DNA of 35,547 nt, taken from NCBI RefSeq assembly GCF_014698035.1, contig NZ_JACJSF010000080.1, positions 1 to 35,547 on the forward strand, in the 5' to 3' direction. Source of the stretch: Desmonostoc muscorum FACHB-395. GTDB lineage: Bacteria; Cyanobacteriota; Cyanobacteriia; Cyanobacteriales; Nostocaceae. The notes beneath the pieces were generated by a model, which was not told the origin of the DNA, ran no database searches, and saw only the letters and a list, made by a program, of their open reading frames with translations. Numbering within the stretch: the stretch's first letter is position 1; the number at the start of each line of letters is the position of its first letter. The translations under genes were made by a program, and so were the position numbers. Shown in pieces: positions 1 through 6,835 of the stretch.

Positions 1-359
1 CAGATCCAAATCGATCCAACAATTTTGATTTATGCTATACGGATGCAGAAACAGCTTTTCACGGAAATTAAAAGTCCACTGATAATTAAACTTTTTTTTC
101 AGCACCTAATGATAAATGGCCCACTCAGTAGAATGCCAGATCGTGTTTATCTGGTGTGGCAATTTTTGAATTTTACAACCAGGCTTGTAATTACTGATAC
201 TACCCAAGCAGACCTGGAATTTTTCCTATTGCCATCTGGTCTTTCTTTCCTATACTACTTAATCCGACCAATACGCTTGGTAAGCAGATACATAACTAAT
301 AGTAAATACAGATGAATGCCATCGCTACTAAGCTTCATTCTTTTACCGCATCTGATTTA
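1..359. other. Spacer without a recognised gene
   Basis: I see no convincing gene here. One open frame of 96 codons (25-315, plus) starts only at TTG, has no ribosome binding site and resembles nothing I know. The stretch is AT-rich and ends at the first copy of the target duplication of the MITE that follows. Confidence 0.5.
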
Positions 360-500
360 ACGTGAGTTCGACAAGTCTTATTTGACCTCTCCCTCAACCC
401 CTCTCCGTGTCGGAGGGAGCAAAAAGCTCAATTTTCCGTTGCGCCTCCCTTTCCGTTTCGGAGAGGGAGGCTGGGAGGGAGAGGTTCATCGAACTCACGT
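360..500. mobile_element. MITE with 12-bp terminal inverted repeats and 7-bp target duplication
   Basis: The ends are perfect inverted repeats: acgtgagttcga at 360-371 and tcgaactcacgt at 489-500. They are flanked by direct repeats TGATTTA at 353-359 and 501-507, which look like a target-site duplication. The interior is itself largely self-complementary (cctctccctcaacccctctcc against a ggaggctgggagggagagg stretch), so the whole element can fold into one long hairpin. It has no coding capacity, so it would be non-autonomous. Confidence 0.85.
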
Positions 501-524
501 TGATTTAGCACAAGTTGATATTTA

Positions 525-791
525 CTAGTGTGGTAAAACTTGCTAGAGGTATCTTGGAATCGTAGAAAACTCGTTTGAGATTGTCTTTTTAACGAACACA
601 ATTAAGGCTTTAATCTAGACTTTCAAGTTAGTTTTACCGTTCTATGATATTCATACTTGGCTCGAATTACGCTCTCAATTGCAAAAACACTACGCATTGC
701 CAGAATTGAACAGTATCGATTTCGCAGAAACCCCAAGGCTTACTTAGCTAATCTAGAGAGTCGTCTTCTCTAGTAAGTTTTTCCACGCTAG
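525..791. mobile_element. Inverted-repeat element, MITE-like, about 267 bp
   Basis: The imperfect terminal repeats begin ctagtgtggtaaaactt at 525 and, read on the minus strand from 791, ctagcgtggaaaaactt. A third copy of the same end (ctagcgtggcaaaactt) occurs at 35441 and starts another element. A short open stretch inside (about 631-750) is not recognisable. The element ends 17 bp before the transposase tail at 808, so it may have landed in that older IS and cut it. Confidence 0.6.
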
Positions 792-807
792 AGAAAAGCT
801 CTAAGCT

Positions 808-1002
808 ATGTGGAACAAGGACTACAACTTTAAAAGCTATTTAAAAGTGTTGGGATGGCTCAGGCAATCGTCTTTCATGCAGTTTTATGGAAGGGATCGC
901 CCTGGCAGAAGTGAACCACGAGTTCGTAAACGTCGCCCCAAAATTTACCCCTTGATGACCAAACCCCGGTATGAGTTACGCAAACAATTGCAAACTGCTT
1001 AA
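808..1002 (+). pseudogene. IS4-type transposase, C-terminal remnant
   Basis: The 64-residue frame contains a segment like YKSYLKVLGWLRQSSFMQFY followed by a basic tail with RPGRSEPRVRKRRPKIYPLM. From memory this is the conserved C-terminus of cyanobacterial IS4-family transposases. The catalytic DDE core is missing, since an intact enzyme would be several hundred residues longer. The remnant begins just after the right end of the inverted-repeat element at 525-791, which probably truncated it. Confidence 0.65.
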
Positions 1003-1522
1003 ACTACAAGTGTTTCGGCTTTTCTTAGTGCCATTCGGACTAATGCCCAGGATAAAAATATGAAGCTGGTAGATGAAAAGTTGCTCAGAATCTGACATTG
1101 CGTCATCTTAACCGTATTGCCAGTCCCATCTCCCCCGAAAAAAATCGCTCTCGAATTCCGCCGAATCAGTTAAAAAAAGGTTGTTTAAAAATAGCGATTG
1201 ATTTAAATTTAATTTGTTATTATGGTAAGCAAACATCAGAGGAATTAGAGTACATATATCGAAGTCAAGCAAAATCCGGTACTCATTCATTTTACGCCTA
1301 TGCAACTTTAGTTTTAGTAGCTTTTTGAGCAACAGAGGTTCTTGCACTTCGTTGAATAAACTGAATTCTAACGCCCTAACAGAAATTTTTCCTAAGTTAG
1401 TAAATTCATAAGCCGGAGGGATTAGATACACGTTTTTGCGGAACATAAAGGCTTTGAGTAGCCCCGGAGTAACTAAAACTGCTGTAATTCATGTGTAACA
1501 AGCATTTCGGTAGGTATTGAGT
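1003..1522. other. Spacer downstream of the chemosensory operon
   Basis: No gene is recognised. Open frames on both strands (1098-1328 plus, 1108-1446 minus) overlap each other, lack clear ribosome binding sites and have no familiar motif. The operon on the minus strand ends at 1523, so any terminator should lie here, but I do not see an obvious GC stem followed by a T-run. Confidence 0.45.
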
Positions 1523-3748
1523 TCAAGCTAGAGATTTTGTGAGAAGATGACCATCCAAAACCAGGCTAAGTTGCCCATTGGCAAGAATGCTAGTTCCTTG
1601 GATATAAGCAGGAACTGGGATTGCTTCCCCCAGAGGATGGATCGCAGCGGATTGCTTGCCGATTAGGTAATCTACTTCTAAAGCACATCGTTTGTCTAAG
1701 TAACGAAATACTAATAAAGGCTTATCCTGCTTGAAAGCATTTAGTGTGTCTGTGCTGTAAGTAGTAACTGAGGTAGGAAGCTGGTTAGGACAAATCAGCA
1801 CATCAGTCAATAAGTGGATAGGGACGAGCATGTCTGTTGTTAGATGCTCATCAGCACAACCAAGGAAGCCACTGGATCTGCCAGAAGACTGTAATAATAA
1901 CATCCGTCCCGCTTGAGTTTGGATAATTTGTTCGGACTGGGATAAACAAATCTGCTCTACAGAATCGGCAATAAATGCATAGACTCTGGAGTTAGCTTGA
2001 CAGACGATAAGTTGAGCAATTTTTTGATCGAGGGGAATTTGGAGCGAGAAGGCTGTACCATGTCCAGCTTTAGACTTCAATACTATTCTTCCCTGAATAG
2101 CTGTTAATTGCTTGCAAACTTCAGTTAATTCTACTCCTAACTCTAAGGCAGCACGATCGCATAAAACAGATGAAACCTCTGGTTCAATTACCAGTTCTTG
2201 TAAGATATCCCCTGGTTTTGTCAGAGCGAGTCCTTGGGCTAAAGCTTGTTGATAGATTTGAGATAAGTTAAGCCCTGCGCCATCATCACAGCCATCAATA
2301 ATCAGTTGATTTCCTTGCTGGTAAACTTGAATTTCGATGATACCGTTGCTATTTTTACCAAGGTGTTGGCGTGTTTGGGAAGACTCAATACTTTGATCTA
2401 GTAAATAGCAACTTATATGTAACAGGAGAGCATGGAGGCGATCGCTAAATGCCCGATCGACTTGGATATCGCTAATTTGTAAATGTAGTCTAGCAGACTT
2501 ATCTTGTAGAGCTTGTAACTGAGACCAAAGCCGATGTAAAGGTTCTAACGCTACTTTTAAAGGAATAGTTGTAACTTTTTTGACTAAATCGGAAGACTGG
2601 TTAAGTAACTTTTCCTGCTGTATGAGTTCTTGTTGGAGTTGATGATGATTTTTATTAAGGGAATAAACAGTTGATGCCACTTGAGACGCTTCAGCCAAAA
2701 CAGATTGAAGAGTACCGTATAATTGCTGAGAGCGAGAAGCCGCTAGAGGAGAAAGGGTATCTGAAATTGCTGCTAAACGCCCTGACCATTCCTGTAGGTT
2801 ATCGAGCAGATGTTGTAATCGTTTAACTTGTCGGAGCAACTGCCCGATGGTGTGTTGCTGTTGTTCTTCCTGACAAGCTTGCTGATTATAGTTAATTAAT
2901 AATGTTGCAATTAGCGCGTTTAGTTGTTCGAGATGCTTAAGATTGATGGGTGTAGCGGCTGGAATACTTGTTGCAAGAATGGTAGAAATGGATTCTTGCA
3001 AAGAGAGTGGATGGCGATCGCTCAAAGATTTAACTAGGGATGCTTCAGATATTTCATTAGGCAGGGAAAAATCCCCCAACCAAGCATGAAAATCTTCTTC
3101 CCCATACTCCTCCGGGTTTGCTAGTTCCCCTACCTTGATGGGAAACTGCTCGGTATCTACGCGAACAAGGCTGCTAGACTGGGGGCTAGTTAGTTCTCTG
3201 TCAAGAATTTCTTTGTCTTTAACCATAAATTGCTCTGGTAGAGCCGCAGAAGATTCTACCTTGGGCAAGCGATCGCCAAACTGAATAACTGGTTGATGTT
3301 CGTGCGGTTGCTCTACCGATGTCTCAAGGTTTGTTTCCTGAGAATTGCCAAACTCTGCTTGTAGACGAGCAACAATGGCAGACATCCGCTCCAGAATTTC
3401 TACTTCGTCAATTTGCGAGGCTGTTAAAAATGCCATCAACAGCATCTGTAGGCAATCTAATCCTTCTGACAACAGGGAGGCGATGGGGGCGTTGACAGTT
3501 GCCCGATACTGATGCAGAAGCTGAAAAATCTCTTCTAGTGCAGCCGCAACTATGGCAATGGCATCTAGCTCGGCTGCTATGGCAATCGAATGCAGAGAGC
3601 GAGCAGCTTCCATGAGAGCCAAAGCTGTACCAGGGTTACTGTCTTTCGTATAGTTAGGCAACTCCTGCTCCAAGAACAGTAACAGATCGATTGCTTCTTC
3701 TAGAAAGCGATCGTCGTTCTGCGGTTGGGGGACAAAATCAGTACTCAT
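1523..3748 (-). CDS. Degenerate CheA-like protein (predicted pseudokinase)
   Basis: The 741-residue protein follows CheA architecture: an N-terminal Hpt-like helical domain (about 10-135), a variable linker, a dimerisation/ATPase-like region (about 265-575) and a C-terminal CheW-like domain (about 575-741). It lacks the receiver domain that ends the other CheA of this operon. Aligned by eye to that CheA, the phosphorylated His (H47) is Arg50 here, the N-box Asn (N577) is Tyr448 and the following HG is QS. The G2 box GRGIG is replaced by ELGVE. The G1-like DDGAG (488-492) survives. Phosphotransfer and ATP binding are therefore probably lost, yet the frame is intact over 2.2 kb, which argues for selection rather than decay. 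It is the last gene of the operon, 38 bp after the GAF/MCP-like gene. It may scaffold CheW/receptor arrays or antagonise the active CheA; the role is inference. Confidence 0.85.
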   Translation of the reverse strand: MSTDFVPQPQNDDRFLEEAIDLLLFLEQELPNYTKDSNPGTALALMEAARSLHSIAIAAELDAIAIVAAALEEIFQLLHQYRATVNAPIASLLSEGLDCLQMLLMAFLTASQIDEVEILERMSAIVARLQAEFGNSQETNLETSVEQPHEHQPVIQFGDRLPKVESSAALPEQFMVKDKEILDRELTSPQSSSLVRVDTEQFPIKVGELANPEEYGEEDFHAWLGDFSLPNEISEASLVKSLSDRHPLSLQESISTILATSIPAATPINLKHLEQLNALIATLLINYNQQACQEEQQQHTIGQLLRQVKRLQHLLDNLQEWSGRLAAISDTLSPLAASRSQQLYGTLQSVLAEASQVASTVYSLNKNHHQLQQELIQQEKLLNQSSDLVKKVTTIPLKVALEPLHRLWSQLQALQDKSARLHLQISDIQVDRAFSDRLHALLLHISCYLLDQSIESSQTRQHLGKNSNGIIEIQVYQQGNQLIIDGCDDGAGLNLSQIYQQALAQGLALTKPGDILQELVIEPEVSSVLCDRAALELGVELTEVCKQLTAIQGRIVLKSKAGHGTAFSLQIPLDQKIAQLIVCQANSRVYAFIADSVEQICLSQSEQIIQTQAGRMLLLQSSGRSSGFLGCADEHLTTDMLVPIHLLTDVLICPNQLPTSVTTYSTDTLNAFKQDKPLLVFRYLDKRCALEVDYLIGKQSAAIHPLGEAIPVPAYIQGTSILANGQLSLVLDGHLLTKSLA

Positions 3749-3786
3749 GAAAACAACTCTCAGTTTCTATGGGGTTTGTGACAATT

Positions 3787-5034
3787 CTATGGCTTCGACA
3801 TTGATTTGAGGGTACAAGCAGCGATGTCGGCGATCGCTCTAAATTGCTCGTGGATTTGCGCGATTGACTCCAGCCCAGCACTGATTTGGCGATCGCACGG
3901 TTCAATAGCAGAAGTAACGTCTGCTGCTGCCACCTGGAGTTCTTGGAACCATTCCTCTATATTTAGCGTGCTGTCGCGGGCTTGACGGGCGAGAATTTCC
4001 ACCTGTTCGGCAGCAGCTAGCAAACCTTGTTCTTGATCGTTAGTTTTTGTGGCTTCGATGGCTGTATTCAGGGACAAAACCTGAATCTTGGTACTCAAGC
4101 CTTCCACAAGATTAACAAAGCCAGAAGCTTGCTGGCAAAATTCACCAAGGTATTGCAGCTGTTTATTAGTAATAGCAACAGTATCTTGAATGGACATTAA
4201 ATGCTCGTTGGCAAGCTCGGCGATTCTTACTCCTTCTTGTACAATCTGACTCACCTGCTGCAATGGCACTAGTAACTGTGAGCGATCGCAGGATTCAAGC
4301 TGTTGAGCAGGTGGAGCTACTATTTCAGCCCAGCGCAAGTTAATTGTCAACATCATTCCTACTTGTTGTAGCAAACTGCGCTCTGCTTCCTGCCATTGTC
4401 GGGGTTGAAGGCAATGATGAATAACTAAAAAACCCCAAGCCCGTTGTTTGACAATCAAGGGCAAGCAGAGGCTAGCTTGCACCTGAAAGCGTTGCCAAAA
4501 TTGCTGTTGGCGCGGAGTTAGTTCTAATACTTCAGTTAGGTTGCCCTGCGAGTTTTGTCCGTCGCCAACACCGGTAGTAACAAACAAATTTATCGGTAGG
4601 GATTGGTTGAGCAAGGATGTCCAACCCGGTTGTATAGCTTCAGCGATCGCTCGACTGCGATTATCTTCCTCAAAACGATAAATCAAGACGCGATCGGCGT
4701 TGAGAATATCTCGCAGGGCGGTGACTGTAACCTCCAAAAGTGCAGTTTGATCTTTTGTCTGCTGCATTTGCCGATCGATAGCCGCAAGTTGTTCTCGCTG
4801 GAGTTGAAAAGCCCCTCGAACATTTTCATCATTGCCACTGGGCGAATCCTTAGCCAAAGCTTGGATAAAAGCTTCGATTTGACTTACCTTCTGCTGCAAT
4901 TGAGCGACCTTTGGCCCCTTAGCAGATTGAAAGACTGCTTTGATTAGAGCCACATTAGCCAAAATTTCTTCTATCTGGATTTCATTTTCAACAGGCTGGG
5001 TTTCAGAATTAGGGTCTAAGGTTGCGATCGTCAC
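3787..5034 (-). CDS. Short GAF/MCP-like protein with eroded signalling tip
   Basis: Translation most likely starts at a GTG (5032-5034) preceded by AAGGAG with 6-nt spacing, giving 415 residues. A coiled N-terminus is followed by a GAF domain (about 90-230) without the bilin-binding Cys, then a helical segment resembling an MCP hairpin. The tip (319-350) reads LSLNTAIEATK...GLLAAAEQVEILA. The full MCP upstream has LALNAAIEATR...GFAVVADEVRSLA, so several normally invariant tip residues are changed. The GAF is closest by eye to GAF1 of the large MCP (shared DRFQV/QRFQV and W-G-L/F-LV patterns), which suggests descent from an internally deleted duplicate. No transmembrane segment is seen. It sits between the double CheW and the degenerate CheA and could pair with them. 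Confidence 0.75.
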   Translation of the reverse strand: MTIATLDPNSETQPVENEIQIEEILANVALIKAVFQSAKGPKVAQLQQKVSQIEAFIQALAKDSPSGNDENVRGAFQLQREQLAAIDRQMQQTKDQTALLEVTVTALRDILNADRVLIYRFEEDNRSRAIAEAIQPGWTSLLNQSLPINLFVTTGVGDGQNSQGNLTEVLELTPRQQQFWQRFQVQASLCLPLIVKQRAWGFLVIHHCLQPRQWQEAERSLLQQVGMMLTINLRWAEIVAPPAQQLESCDRSQLLVPLQQVSQIVQEGVRIAELANEHLMSIQDTVAITNKQLQYLGEFCQQASGFVNLVEGLSTKIQVLSLNTAIEATKTNDQEQGLLAAAEQVEILARQARDSTLNIEEWFQELQVAAADVTSAIEPCDRQISAGLESIAQIHEQFRAIADIAACTLKSMSKP

Positions 5035-5070
5035 AGAAAACTCCTTGGCAGCATCAAGTCAAATAAAAAA

Positions 5071-5219
5071 GCAGGGGAGCAGGGAGCAAGCCTGGATTTT
5101 CTCACAAGTGAGAAATCCAAGGGGTGTGGGAGGTGTGGGAGGTGTGGGAGGTGTGGGGAAGAAGTCTTACCACCCACACTCCCCACACTCCCCACACTCC
5201 CCTTCGCCCCCTGCCTCTT
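5071..5219. repeat. Nested inverted repeat built from gtgtgggag units
   Basis: Four tandem copies of a 9-bp unit (gtgtgggag, about 5123-5158) face three complementary copies (cacactccc, 5175-5202). Outside them, gcaggggagcaggg (5071-5084) faces ccccctgcctctta (5207-5220). A smaller hairpin (ggattttctcac/gtgagaaatcc) lies at 5093-5118. On the minus strand the structure starts directly after the stop codon of the double-CheW gene and precedes the GTG start of the next gene, so it would form a large intercistronic stem in the mRNA. Confidence 0.8.
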
Positions 5220-5220
5220 A

Positions 5221-6246
5221 TCAGTGGGTTTGCCATTGCAATGTCTGGGCGATCGCTCTGGTGTCTAAAATCCAGCGATCGCCTGGCAGAATACCTCGAA
5301 CAAAATTTAGCAGTTTGTTTGGGAAAAGGTCGGTTGGTGCCGATTGTGCTTGCTGTAAATCCTGCCACTCTACATCGTAGACATGAGCCACCAAAAACCC
5401 GATTACCTGATTTTGCAGTTCGAGAACTAGAACCATTGGCTTTTCTGGTCGTGACTGCCGCTTCAAAAGCGGCGCATAACCAAGCAAATGTTCCAAGTCA
5501 ACCAGCCGCAGCATCTGTCCTTGCCAATTATAGAAACCTAAAATCCAACTTGGTAAGGCCGGGGCTGGAGAAATTTCTTGGCTAGCGAGATGAATAATGT
5601 CCACTATTGAGTCAAATGGTAGCAATCCACTTCCTTGATTCCCCAAGGAAAAACGGAGAAATCTTTGCCGTTGTTCGCCTGATGTCATCCCAGAAGACAA
5701 GGTTGGGGTTGTTCCGGGCAACCCCAACTTATCAGCCAATATCTGGCTCATACCAAAAAGAAGTACTTTGAGTGGTTCCTCGTTTGGTGCTACAGGCAAA
5801 ACAGCCATGTGGCTCACACAGCTTAACTCCGCTACTTGCCGATAAGACCACGGCACCGGACGCACTGCTTCTAAAGGAATATCGATTAAGGCAGGGGGCT
5901 TGTCCACAGGAATGCCACAAATTTCCCCAGTCCGCGTTTGAGTCAGAAGTAGGAAGCGCCCTGAAGTGTCAACCGCAGAGGGAACTTGATGCGCCTGTTG
6001 GCCTTGTACTTGCTGAATGAACTTCTGACGCAAGTCCACAATTGTGATCGTTTGCGCTCCCAAATCAACCATCCCGATACCACTTTCAACCGTACTGCGA
6101 ATAGGGGGACAAGCCATCACCTTGAGAACTGCACCAACTGGCAGAGCAAATAAATAGTCTGCGATCGCAAAAACAACGACTCGTAATGAGTCGCGCTCGC
6201 TCACAGCGCCAGATAATCGCTTAAACGGAAAGGGAGTGTTAAGCAT
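5221..6246 (-). CDS. Double CheW-domain coupling protein
   Basis: The product is about 341 residues if started at the ATG at 6244-6246. The frame stays open further upstream, but that part translates the purine-rich repeat arm (a low-complexity Pro/Ala/Leu/Cys string) and is unlikely to be protein. Two CheW-like folds follow each other: roughly 17-175 (SLRVVVFAIADYLFALPV... VDLRQKF) and 195-341 (FLRFSLGNQGSGLLPFDSIV... LRLVDLEHLLG). CheW proteins couple receptors to CheA; a tandem form could bridge two partners or cap array ends. It lies between the S23 cassette and the degenerate MCP/CheA pair. No strong ribosome binding site is visible at the chosen start, so the N-terminus is the least certain part. 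Confidence 0.8.
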   Translation of the reverse strand: MLNTPFPFKRLSGAVSERDSLRVVVFAIADYLFALPVGAVLKVMACPPIRSTVESGIGMVDLGAQTITIVDLRQKFIQQVQGQQAHQVPSAVDTSGRFLLLTQTRTGEICGIPVDKPPALIDIPLEAVRPVPWSYRQVAELSCVSHMAVLPVAPNEEPLKVLLFGMSQILADKLGLPGTTPTLSSGMTSGEQRQRFLRFSLGNQGSGLLPFDSIVDIIHLASQEISPAPALPSWILGFYNWQGQMLRLVDLEHLLGYAPLLKRQSRPEKPMVLVLELQNQVIGFLVAHVYDVEWQDLQQAQSAPTDLFPNKLLNFVRGILPGDRWILDTRAIAQTLQWQTH

Positions 6247-6274
6247 AAGTCGGTCGGTGTTGAAAACTGTGGTT

Positions 6275-6369
6275 AGGGGGCAGAGGGGCAGGGGGGCAGA
6301 GGGGCAGGGGAGCAGCGGGGCAAGGGGGGCAGGAGAGCAGGGGGGCAGGGGAGCAGGGGGGCAGGGGAG
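6275..6369. repeat. Purine-rich arm, left side of S23 cassette
   Basis: The stretch is made of ggggcagagg/ggggagcag units. It contains a perfect 20-nt match (6296-6315) to the reverse complement of 6803-6822 on the other side of the four-helix-bundle gene. The two arms are inverted with respect to each other and enclose that gene. This arm starts 8 bp after the S23 stop codon on the coding strand. Confidence 0.8.
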
Positions 6370-6377
6370 AAAGAATA

Positions 6378-6764
6378 TTAACGCTTCATTAGCCAAGGTG
6401 AGGGGTCAGTAATCATATTTACCAAACCACCTAAGATCCGATTGTAGATTCCATATAATTCTCTGCCTAATTCAACATCCAAATAATTGCATTTAACAGC
6501 AAATTCAATCCATGTTTGTGTTTCTGCTGCCTCTGCTTCAGAGTCATTGAGTTTAGCCACAAAAGCTGCTTCATATCTACGCTTTCTCCAAGCTTCAGCT
6601 AGATTTGCACAAACAGAACGTGACGATCTACGAATCTGATCAGTTAATGAATACCGCTCCTCGACAGGAAACTTTTTAGAGAGTTCAAAGATTTTCATGG
6701 CTGCATCAAATGCCATTTGATATACTTTCAAGTCTTGATGATTTTTAATTGGTTCTTTTTCCAT
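6378..6764 (-). CDS. Four-helix-bundle protein of the S23/IVP family
   Basis: About 128 residues if started at the second ATG (6762-6764), which lies 9 nt from AGGAG. An ATG 6 bp upstream is only 3 nt from that site. The pattern HQDLKVYQMAFDAAMKIFELS... LTDQIRRSSRSVCANLAEAW... KLNDSEAEAAETQTWIEFA is typical of the four-helix-bundle family first described as proteins encoded in 23S rRNA intervening sequences, whose molecular function is unclear. It interrupts the CheA/double-CheW junction of an otherwise chemosensory operon. It is enclosed by long inverted purine/pyrimidine arms, and its ribosome binding site is part of the upstream arm. That is reminiscent of rRNA intervening sequences, where the reading frame sits in the loop of a stem. 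It is probably a mobile cassette rather than a chemotaxis component. Confidence 0.85.
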   Translation of the reverse strand: MEKEPIKNHQDLKVYQMAFDAAMKIFELSKKFPVEERYSLTDQIRRSSRSVCANLAEAWRKRRYEAAFVAKLNDSEAEAAETQTWIEFAVKCNYLDVELGRELYGIYNRILGGLVNMITDPSPWLMKR

Positions 6765-6772
6765 CTTCATCT

Positions 6773-6833
6773 ACTCCTCTGCTCCTCTGCCCCTCTGCCC
6801 CTCTGCTCCCCTGCCCCTCTGCTCCCTGCCTTA
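6773..6833. repeat. Pyrimidine-rich arm, right side of S23 cassette
   Basis: Units of cccctctgc and ctcccctgc complement the arm at 6275-6369 (perfect over 6803-6822). Its outer end, ctgcctta (6826-6833), is identical to the end of the gene-less hairpin at 9997-10092, so both appear to be the same element family. On the minus strand the inner end supplies the AGGAG that precedes the S23 gene. Confidence 0.8.
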
Positions 6834-6835
6834 TC

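Noticed and set aside
25..315. 96-codon frame at the left edge
   Set aside because: TTG start, no ribosome site, no recognisable motif, in an AT-rich stretch next to MITEs.
1098..1446. Overlapping frames on both strands downstream of the chemosensory operon
   Set aside because: They exclude each other, have no motifs and lie in apparent mobile-element debris.
6247..6396. 50-residue Pro/Ala/Leu/Cys-rich extension of the double CheW
   Set aside because: It is a translation of the inverted-repeat arm and overlaps the end of the S23 gene; no CheW protein has such a leader.
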